Below, in pieces: positions 57,266-64,000 of a stretch of 64,000 nucleotides of DNA; position 1 is the first letter of the stretch, and each line of letters begins with the position of its first letter. Under the pieces are notes generated by a model that was not told the DNA's origin, did not search any database, and worked only from the letters and a program-made list of their open reading frames with translations. Both the position numbers and the translations under genes were made by a program. The stretch lies in the NCBI RefSeq assembly GCF_013374095.1, contig NZ_AP022672.1, positions 3,489,501 through 3,553,500 of the forward strand, in the 5' to 3' direction. This DNA is from Sphingomonas sp. HMP6 (GTDB lineage Bacteria > Pseudomonadota > Alphaproteobacteria > Sphingomonadales > Sphingomonadaceae).

Positions 57266-57361
57266 GATTGTCTCCTCGGCTTCAAAGCGGGCGTCGTTCG
57301 TCCGCTTGAACCTTGGACGCGGCAGCGCGGGAGATCCTTGGGGGCCTTTGCGAAAAAAAGT

Positions 57362-57901
57362 TCAGTCGCCTTCGCCCAGGCGCCGTCGCGCCTCATGCAT
57401 CCGCCACGATACCGTCGATTCCGCCACCCCCAGGATCACCGCCGCCTCGCCGTGGGTGAGCTGTTGCCCAGCCACCAGCACCACTGCATCGCGGTACACG
57501 GCCGGCAGTTTCGCGACCGCGCTGCGCACCCACATCGCATCATGCAGATCGCGGCCATCCGGCCCCTTGGTCAGCCCCGCGAGCACCGACAGCCGCTCGC
57601 CCAGCCCCAGAAAGGAGCGGCGACGGCGCTTCAGGTCGCGACAGGCGTTGTAGACGATCCCGCACAGCCAAGTGGTGAACTTGGCCTCGCCGCGAAAGCT
57701 GCCGATCCGTTCGACCAGTGCGCAGCACACGTCCTGCGCGACATCCTCGGCGTCGCTGCGCGATCCGGTGATGTGCCAGGCAAGGCCGTGGATGCGGTCA
57801 TAATGGCGTTCGAGCAGCGCGGCGAAGGCATCGCGGTCGCCAGCCACCGCAGCCGCGACCAGCGTGATGTCGGATTCGGCATCGAAGGGGCGCGGAGCCA
57901 T
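57362..57901 (-). CDS. ECF-type RNA polymerase sigma factor
   Basis: 179 residues. Region 2 is [64 protein letters not shown] (about 25-90); region 4 is [44 protein letters not shown] (about 130-175). It directs RNA polymerase to a dedicated promoter set, probably including the VWA-TPR genes downstream (96-bp gap with an SD but no clear sigma-70 boxes). The TPR protein may be its inhibitor. The signal is unknown. Confidence 0.92.
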   Translation of the reverse strand: MAPRPFDAESDITLVAAAVAGDRDAFAALLERHYDRIHGLAWHITGSRSDAEDVAQDVCCALVERIGSFRGEAKFTTWLCGIVYNACRDLKRRRRSFLGLGERLSVLAGLTKGPDGRDLHDAMWVRSAVAKLPAVYRDAVVLVAGQQLTHGEAAVILGVAESTVSWRMHEARRRLGEGD

Positions 57902-58186
57902 CGCTCAGCCGCCGCGCGCCGTCACGCCGCGGCCACCACAGATTCGTCGTGACCGATGCAACGCCGCTTTCCCCGCCATGTCGCGCTCTCTGCCCCATTT
58001 GCCTACGCGACACCACCGCGCGCATCGCCCGCAATCCGGCCGATCGCCCGCGCGTTTCGGCGCAACCGTCCTAAAATACAGGGCTGACAGCGCGTTTCCT
58101 TCTCTGCAGGACAGATCGGGCTGCCGGGGAGCAAGCGACCGCAAGGTGCGGCGCTGGCGATCGGGATGCGCGTGTACGGAGTGACG

Positions 58187-59470
58187 ATGATGCGGCGGGT
58201 GGAATGGCTGGCGGTGGGGCTGATTCTGATCGCGGTCGCGGCGGCGGCGTATGTCGGTCTCGGGTCGCCCCGGCCGCCCCACACCACCCAGGCCGTATCC
58301 GCGCTGATCGCTGCGCCCGAACGCGATGTGCGACCCTCGAAGGTCGATTATGGGCGGCTGCAACAGCGCATCGCCAGCCTGATGCAGGATCGTGACATGG
58401 TCGGGCTGGCGATCGGCACGGTCGAACATGGGCGCGTCCGCTTTCTGCGTGGTTTCGGGGCGACCGTCGCGGGGTCGAATGAGGCGGTCACGCCCGACAC
58501 CGTGTTCCGCTGGGCCTCGCTCTCGAAAAGCGTCGCGTCGGCGCTGGTCGTCGGGCTGGCCGCCGACGGCAAGCTTTCGCTCGATGCGCCCATCTCGACG
58601 ATGCGCACGACGTTGACGCTGCCGGGCGATGCCAGCCGGGTCACCGTCGCGGATGTGCTGTCGCACCGCGTCGGCCTGGCGCGCAACGCGTGGGACGAGC
58701 GGCTGGAGGCGGGGGAGGACCCCAAGCAGCTTCGCGCCACGCTGGGCACGCTCGCGCCATTTTGCGCGCCGGGCACCTGCTATTCCTATCAGAACATCGC
58801 GTATGACACCGCATCGGAGATCGTCGAGCGTGTTGCCGGGCAGGGCTATGCCAGCGTCGCGCAGGCGCGGCTGTTCGGGCCGCTCGGCATGACCAACGCC
58901 AGCATCGGCTCGGCCGGCCTGGAACATGCTGCGCGCTGGGCGCGGCCGCATCATAAGGGGCGCGTGCCGGTGGCGGTGCAGCAGGCCTATTACCGCGTTC
59001 CGGCGGCGGGCGGTGTCAATTCGTCGATCCGCGATCTCACGCGCTGGATGCTGGCGCAGATGGGCCGCGCGCCACGCGTCCTGTCGGCGGAGATGCTCGA
59101 CACGATGCACCGCCCGCGCGTGCGCACCCCGCCGCACGGGCGGCGCGGGGCGATGGACCGGGCGCTGAAGGACGCATCTTATGGCCTGGGCTGGCGCAGC
59201 CTGAACTATGCCGGACATGCCTTGGTCGGGCATCGCGGCGCGGTCGATGGCTATGGCTCGCTGATCCTGTTCGACCCCGCCGAACAGAGCGGCATCGTGA
59301 TGTTGTGGAACAGCAACCAGAGCAAGGCGGCGCGTCTGCAGCTCGAATTCTTCGACATGCTCTATGGCTTGCCGCGCACCGACTGGCTTGAAGTCGATAA
59401 GACAGCGGAAGATGCCGAGGGCGGCTCGGGCGATGCGGCAGACCGGGCCAAGGACGCGCGGCGGCGCTAA
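58187..59470 (+). CDS. Serine hydrolase of the beta-lactamase/class C PBP superfamily
   Basis: 427 residues from the ATG at 58187, with GGAG 5 nt upstream; an in-frame ATG at 58166 lacks one. An N-terminal anchor (RVEWLAVGLILIAVAAAAYVGLG) places it in the periplasm. Catalytic motifs: SxxK in RWASLSKSVASALV, YxN in CYSYQNIAYD, and the third box in ALVGHRGAVDGYGS. It could be an esterase, peptidase or D-amidase; nothing points to antibiotic resistance. The 285-bp gap before it holds divergent promoters; TAAAAT at 58072-58077 is a possible -10. Confidence 0.85.
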   Translation: MMRRVEWLAVGLILIAVAAAAYVGLGSPRPPHTTQAVSALIAAPERDVRPSKVDYGRLQQRIASLMQDRDMVGLAIGTVEHGRVRFLRGFGATVAGSNEAVTPDTVFRWASLSKSVASALVVGLAADGKLSLDAPISTMRTTLTLPGDASRVTVADVLSHRVGLARNAWDERLEAGEDPKQLRATLGTLAPFCAPGTCYSYQNIAYDTASEIVERVAGQGYASVAQARLFGPLGMTNASIGSAGLEHAARWARPHHKGRVPVAVQQAYYRVPAAGGVNSSIRDLTRWMLAQMGRAPRVLSAEMLDTMHRPRVRTPPHGRRGAMDRALKDASYGLGWRSLNYAGHALVGHRGAVDGYGSLILFDPAEQSGIVMLWNSNQSKAARLQLEFFDMLYGLPRTDWLEVDKTAEDAEGGSGDAADRAKDARRR

Positions 59471-59480
59471 CCGACGGCGT

Positions 59481-61019
59481 TCAGTTAAGCGCGACCGCCG
59501 CGCACCCCGAGACGCCGCCGATGTCGCGGCCACGTGCTGCGACCCGTGGCACTGCAGCGGCATCGCAACTGGCGAGGATGCGCCGCCGCGTGCGCTCGGT
59601 GTCCGCAAGGTTCGTCGAATGGGCGACGGCGACCCCGCGCGCCGCCCATATTTCGCGATACGCGAGCAGGACCGGGGTATAGTTCGGCTCGTCCGCGACA
59701 AAGCCCGGGTCGATAACCAGGATCGGTCGATCCGCCAGCGGCACGATCCGGTCGAACAATGTGCCATAGTGGCCCGATCTCGCGCCCTCGGCCACGCCCG
59801 CCACATAGTAACGCCGCGCCACCGCCGCGGCGACACCCGTCGCCACCGGCACGATCGCCACGATAAGCAACGCCGCCGCTACCGGCCGGGCGTAGCGCGC
59901 TTCGCCACCGAGCGCGGCGCGTGCCTGGGCGATGGCAAGCTGACAGGTAAGGGCTGCGGCGATCGCCATGAAGGGGACGGCGGGCAGGATATAATGGTCG
60001 AGCTTCGACGCGGCGCAGGTGAAGACGGCCAGCGTCGCGGCGACGATGCAAAGCGCGAAAAGCAAAACCTGCCGGACCCGACCGCGCGCTGCGAGCAGCG
60101 CGATCGGTGAGAGGAGCAGGAGCGGCCCCGCCGCAAAGAAGCCGGCGCGCAGCAATTCGAAATAGAACCAACGCGGCTTCGCCAGCACCAGCGAAGACCC
60201 GAAACGACCGTTCACGTCATTGAACAACGCCGCGTGCAGATAGCCTGGACCCTGCCATTCGCGCACAGCGAGGAAAAGCAGCAGCGTCCCGGCCACCCCC
60301 AGCCCCGTCACCAGATAGCCCCGCGTCGCGAACAGGCGCCGCCATCGCCCAGTGACGGCAACATACACTACGACCCCAACGCCGGGGACCAGCGCCGCGA
60401 TACTCTTGGTCAGAAAGGCGCAGCAGATCGCGACACCGATCAGCCCGAGCAGCGCGCGCGCTGGCCGATCAGTCTCCAGCGCCGCGAACAGCAGGCACAG
60501 ATAGGCGGTGATGAAGAACAGCAGCAGCGCATCATAGTCCGCCGTCCGCGCGCTATGCTCGCCAAAGAACGCCGGACTCAACACCAGCAACGCGGCCGCC
60601 AGCGCCGCAGTGGCAACCGACCCGGTCGTGCGGCGCACGAACCAGAACAGCAAGGCGATCGTCCCCAGCGCCGCGATCATGCTCGGCAGCCGCAGCGCCC
60701 AGCTCTGCGGCCCGAACAGCGCGACGCTCCCCGCCATCAGCCAGATCAGCAGCGGCGGCTTGGTATTCCACAGATCGGGCGCGCCGTCATAGCTGGTGAC
60801 CAGCGAAAACCCGCGTGCGCGCATCTCCAGCGCATTCACGATGTTGCGCGATTCGTCCCACAATTGGATCGGCATCGCCGTCCGGTCGAAAAACAGAAAT
60901 GCGGCGGACACCAGCAATATCGCGATCAAGATCGCGACTGGCGTCTTCGAATGCGCCCGCCCGCCGGTCACTCGGGAGACACCGTCGCCACGACGGGAGA
61001 ATGACAACGACGCTGACAT
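59481..61019 (-). CDS. GT39-family membrane glycosyltransferase
   Basis: 512 residues from the ATG at 61019, with AGGA 8 nt upstream. A first membrane helix (TPVAILIAILLVSAAFLFFDR) is followed by the acidic catalytic loop MPIQLWDESRNIVNALEM, as in ArnT/PMT enzymes, then NTKPPLLIWLMAGSVALFG and about ten further spans, with a small C-terminal periplasmic part. Such enzymes move a sugar from a polyprenyl-phosphate donor to lipid A, protein or another envelope acceptor. The acceptor is unknown. Convergent with the serine hydrolase, 10 bp apart. Confidence 0.88.
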   Translation of the reverse strand: MSASLSFSRRGDGVSRVTGGRAHSKTPVAILIAILLVSAAFLFFDRTAMPIQLWDESRNIVNALEMRARGFSLVTSYDGAPDLWNTKPPLLIWLMAGSVALFGPQSWALRLPSMIAALGTIALLFWFVRRTTGSVATAALAAALLVLSPAFFGEHSARTADYDALLLFFITAYLCLLFAALETDRPARALLGLIGVAICCAFLTKSIAALVPGVGVVVYVAVTGRWRRLFATRGYLVTGLGVAGTLLLFLAVREWQGPGYLHAALFNDVNGRFGSSLVLAKPRWFYFELLRAGFFAAGPLLLLSPIALLAARGRVRQVLLFALCIVAATLAVFTCAASKLDHYILPAVPFMAIAAALTCQLAIAQARAALGGEARYARPVAAALLIVAIVPVATGVAAAVARRYYVAGVAEGARSGHYGTLFDRIVPLADRPILVIDPGFVADEPNYTPVLLAYREIWAARGVAVAHSTNLADTERTRRRILASCDAAAVPRVAARGRDIGGVSGCAAVALN

Positions 61020-61258
61020 CGGCTCAATCCTATCAGCCAAAACTGAAAGAGGTGATAAGGTCTGATGTCAGGCCCGCGGAATGATGGCACCGCAGCAGCG
61101 GCACGCGCCCCGACGCGCTACGCGCCGCCGCATTGGCCGCCGCTTCCCGAAAATCGCTTTCGCACAGTACCGGAACGTCGATCCGGCACTGCCGCTTGGA
61201 CTTGCCTTGCCGTGGCGGAGGGCAGATGACGGGTCATTGGAGAGGGACAAAACCGGCC

Positions 61259-62452
61259 ATGCTACCATTGAACGGGATCCGTGTGCTCGATTTCGGGCGC
61301 TATATCGCGGGACCATATTGTGCCGCTTTGCTCGCGGACTACGGGGCCGACGTCATCCGGATCGAACGGATTGGCGGCAACGAGGATCGCTTCACGGTCC
61401 CCGTGGCCGAAGACGGCGCGGGTGGATCGTTTTTGCAGATGAACCGCAACAAGCGATCGCTTGCTCTGGCCCTTGGAACCGAGACGGGCCGCGCGATCAT
61501 GCACCGCCTGGTCGCTCAGGCCGACATCGTCGTCGCCAACATGCCCGCCAATGCCTTGGAAAAAGCCGGGCTGGACTTGAAATCCCTCAGCGCGATCAAG
61601 CCCGACATCATCCTGGTCACCGCGTCGGCCTTCGGTGAGGATGGCCCGATGGCGGGCTGGGTCGGCTTTGACGCGGTGGGTCAAGCGATGTCCGGGGCGG
61701 TGTATCTGACAGGCACGCCCGACCAGCCGTTTCGTGCACAGGTCAATTACGTCGATTTCGGCACCGCTTTGCACTGCGCATTCGGGGCGATGGTCGCGCT
61801 GCGCGAGCGCGACAAGACGGGGCAGGGGCAGCAAGTGTCGGGTTCGCTTTTGGGCACCGCCGTCACATTCACCAACGCGCTCAGCATCGACCATGCCTTG
61901 AACGGGGTCGAGCGGCAGCCGATCGGTAACCGCAGTTACGGATCCGGGCCGACCGATGTGTTTCGCACGCGCGACGGCTGGATCGTGACGCAAGTCGTCA
62001 GCGACGCGATCTTTGCGCGCTGGGCGGTTTTGGTCGGGGCGCCCGAGCTGGTCGGCGATCCGCGCTACGCCAACGATATGGCGCGCGGCGACAATGGCAA
62101 GCCATTGAGCGCGCGCATGGCGCAGTGGTGCGAAGCGCGCACCACCGAGGAAGCGATGGCGGCGCTGGGCGAGGCCCGGATACCGGCCGGTCCGGTGCTC
62201 GCCCCATCGCAAGTCCTGTCACATCCGCAGACCGTGGCAGCGGGCTTGGCGGAGCCGATGGCCTATCCCGGCATCCCCACGCCGGCCCCCGTTGTCGGCG
62301 CGCCAATCCGGTTGAGCGGCACGCCGCGCGACCCCATGCTGCGCGCGCCGCAAGCGGGCGAGCATAGTGCGGAAATCCTGACCGAGGCCGGATTCAGCGC
62401 CGATGAGATTGCAGTGATGGCGTCAGCGGGCGTTGTTCAGCTTGGCGGATAG
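61259..62452 (+). CDS. Family III CoA-transferase (CaiB/BaiF-like)
   Basis: 397 residues from the ATG at 61259 (MLPLNGIRVLDFGRYIAGPYCAALLADYGADVIRIE). An ATG at 61226 with a better SD would add 11 residues. The catalytic Asp is in QVNYVDFGTALHCAFGA (near 165), and QVSGSLLGTAVTF and GDNGKPLSARMAQW follow. These enzymes move CoA between acids. The substrate is unknown; the downstream overlapping thiolase-like gene suggests acyl-CoA breakdown. The family also includes the mesaconyl-CoA transferase of the 3-hydroxypropionate bicycle. Confidence 0.9.
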   Translation: MLPLNGIRVLDFGRYIAGPYCAALLADYGADVIRIERIGGNEDRFTVPVAEDGAGGSFLQMNRNKRSLALALGTETGRAIMHRLVAQADIVVANMPANALEKAGLDLKSLSAIKPDIILVTASAFGEDGPMAGWVGFDAVGQAMSGAVYLTGTPDQPFRAQVNYVDFGTALHCAFGAMVALRERDKTGQGQQVSGSLLGTAVTFTNALSIDHALNGVERQPIGNRSYGSGPTDVFRTRDGWIVTQVVSDAIFARWAVLVGAPELVGDPRYANDMARGDNGKPLSARMAQWCEARTTEEAMAALGEARIPAGPVLAPSQVLSHPQTVAAGLAEPMAYPGIPTPAPVVGAPIRLSGTPRDPMLRAPQAGEHSAEILTEAGFSADEIAVMASAGVVQLGG

Positions 62453-63965
62453 TCCCATCGAACCGGCACGGATTCCGGTGATCGTGGGGGTCGGTCAGAT
62501 CAATGACCGCACCCCCGATCCGTTCGCGGCGCTCGATCCGGTCGCCTTGATGGCAGAGGCGCTGCGCAGCGCCGATGCAGATGGCGGCGGCGGGTGGTTG
62601 GCGGCGCTCGATTCGCTGGCGGTGGTCGATCAGATCTCGTTTCGCGCGCTCAATCCCGTCGTCGACGCCCTTGCCGTGCAGCTCGGCATTGCACCGGCGC
62701 ATCGTTTCCAGACCGCCATGCCGATGGGGGACAGCCCGATCCGGCTGCTCAACGAAGCGGCCAATCGGATCGGCAGCGGTGAAGCGACCGTGGCCGCGGT
62801 GGTCGGTGCCGAGGCGCTTCGTACCGCGGCCCGTCGCGCAGCGGCTGCGGCAGGCGGTAACGAGGGCGACCATAATGCGATGCGGGTGCGGCATCGCGGG
62901 CGCGCGCCCGACTATCGGCAACGCTATGGCCTCACCGCACCGGTGGACGTCTATCCCCTGTATGAGAATGCGGCGCGGGCCGCATGGGGCCAAACTTTGG
63001 CCGAGGGGCAGGCGGAAACGGGCGAGATGTGGGCGGCGATGTCGCGGGTCGCGGCGGACAATCCCCACGCCTGGCTACGCGCCGAGCGCGCCGCAGCGGA
63101 CATTATCCAGCCGACTGCCGACAACCGCCCGATCGCCTTTCCCTACACCAAGCTGATGGTCGCCAACAGTTCGGTCAACCAGGGGGCGGGCTTCATCGTC
63201 ACCAGCCTGGCCGAGGCGCGCGCGCGCGGTGTGCCCGAGAACCGGCTGGTCTATGTCGGCCACGGTGCCGCGGCGCATGAATCCGATGACGTGCTGGCGC
63301 GCGAAAATTACGAAGCGTCGCAGGGTATGCGGATTTCGCTGGAAGGGGCGCTGAGCGCTAACGGGCTTGCCATCGAAGACATCGACTTGGTCGAACTCTA
63401 TTCCTGCTTTCCGTGCGTTCCGAAGATGGCACGCCGGATCATCGGATGGCCGCAAGACCGGCCCGTCAGCGTGGTCGGCGGGCTGACCTTTGGCGGTGGG
63501 CCGATCGGCAATTACATGAGCCATGCCGTTGCGGCGATGGTCTTGCGGCTGCGCAGTGGTGACGGCCGCAACGCTCTGTTGTTCGGCAATGGTGGCTTTG
63601 CGACGCACAACCACAGCATCGTCTTGGCGAGCACGCCGCTGTCGGCGGTGCGTTTCCCCCATGATTTTGACTGTCAAAGCCGCGCAGACGCGGCGCGTGG
63701 GCCGGTGCCGACCGTGAACGAGAGCTATGCCGGTCCGGGCACGATCGAGAGTTACACCGTCATGTATGCGCGGACCGGTGCCGCGAGCGCAGGCGTCGTC
63801 GTTGCGCGTAACCCGGCAGGCGACCGGTTTCTTGCAGCAGTTTCCGCAGAAGATATGGCGACGATCCAGTTCCTGAGCGATGGGCGGGTGGAACCCGTCG
63901 GCACCTCAGGGATCGCCCGCCGCGGCGACGACGGATTGCTGATTTGGATGCCGACGGTCGCTTAA
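62433..63965 (+). CDS. Thiolase-like acetyl-CoA acetyltransferase family protein
   Basis: 510 residues, starting at a TTG (62433 or 62442) inside the end of the CoA-transferase gene; no ATG is available before the conserved PVIVGVGQINDRT. It follows the long SCP2/thiolase II pattern of sphingomonads and actinobacteria, with GAEALRTAARRAAA, VDVYPLYENAARAAWG, NSSVNQGAGFIVTSLAEARARG, EDIDLVELYSCFPCVPKMA and GGLTFGGGPIGNYMSHAVAAMV. It lacks a clear classical CxG active site at the N-terminus, so activity cannot be assumed. Translationally coupled to the CoA-transferase. Confidence 0.85.
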   Translation: MFSLADSPIEPARIPVIVGVGQINDRTPDPFAALDPVALMAEALRSADADGGGGWLAALDSLAVVDQISFRALNPVVDALAVQLGIAPAHRFQTAMPMGDSPIRLLNEAANRIGSGEATVAAVVGAEALRTAARRAAAAAGGNEGDHNAMRVRHRGRAPDYRQRYGLTAPVDVYPLYENAARAAWGQTLAEGQAETGEMWAAMSRVAADNPHAWLRAERAAADIIQPTADNRPIAFPYTKLMVANSSVNQGAGFIVTSLAEARARGVPENRLVYVGHGAAAHESDDVLARENYEASQGMRISLEGALSANGLAIEDIDLVELYSCFPCVPKMARRIIGWPQDRPVSVVGGLTFGGGPIGNYMSHAVAAMVLRLRSGDGRNALLFGNGGFATHNHSIVLASTPLSAVRFPHDFDCQSRADAARGPVPTVNESYAGPGTIESYTVMYARTGAASAGVVVARNPAGDRFLAAVSAEDMATIQFLSDGRVEPVGTSGIARRGDDGLLIWMPTVA

Positions 63966-64000
63966 ATTCCGGGCGCACCGCGTCTAATTCTCGTGCGCCC

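Overview
The window is a GC-rich, densely coded stretch of chromosome from a sphingomonad-type alphaproteobacterium (Sphingomonadales). The assignment rests on a nifU-tsaB-rimI-mucR-fur-plsC-miaB-phoH-ybeY-corC-lnt-metK housekeeping order, a MucR/Ros regulator, a Fur of the Mur type, an Rrf2-led SUF operon, EIVVTGSR-like motifs, and intergenic palindromes of the kind common in this order. I see no tRNA, rRNA, IS element, prophage or CRISPR array.

Layout. 1-14203 (mostly minus strand) is the housekeeping run from nfuA down to metK, which is cut by the left edge. It is interrupted by a vapBC module between phoH and ybeY, and by a sugar dehydrogenase, a VOC protein and a PHA-system protein between corC and lnt. 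14291-24092 holds an M16 protease, an NDH-2-like dehydrogenase, a CBS protein, an acyl-CoA synthetase, gamma-glutamyltransferase and pyrD. 24194-30673 (plus) is a candidate sRNA followed by the SUF Fe-S operon (rrf2-sufB-orf-orf-sufC-sufD-sufS-sufT-sufA), then a MaoC protein.

31156-46799 is the standout region. A DabB-DabA bicarbonate-uptake fusion is read leftward from a shared intergenic region. An NhaR-type LysR regulator, a 1832-residue propionyl-CoA synthase, a bifunctional malonyl-CoA reductase and an AccA paralogue are read rightward. Together they encode bicarbonate capture and the acetyl-CoA to malonyl-CoA to 3-hydroxypropionate to propionyl-CoA segment of the 3-hydroxypropionate CO2-fixation pathway.

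46769-53608 (minus) is an eight-gene, tightly overlapping operon. It has an SPFH/SHOCT protein, two zinc-ribbon DUF4178 proteins, a 48-residue membrane peptide, DUF350, a membrane aminopropyltransferase, a secreted FAD oxidoreductase and SpeD; it looks like a membrane-associated polyamine system. 53822-64000 holds a BLUF blue-light sensor, an ECF sigma/VWA lipoprotein/TPR trio, a serine hydrolase, a GT39 glycosyltransferase, a family III CoA-transferase and a thiolase-like protein.

Many long open frames lie antisense to these genes. They are side effects of GC-rich codon use and are left out. Start sites were adjusted wherever the longest frame ran back into a neighbouring gene.
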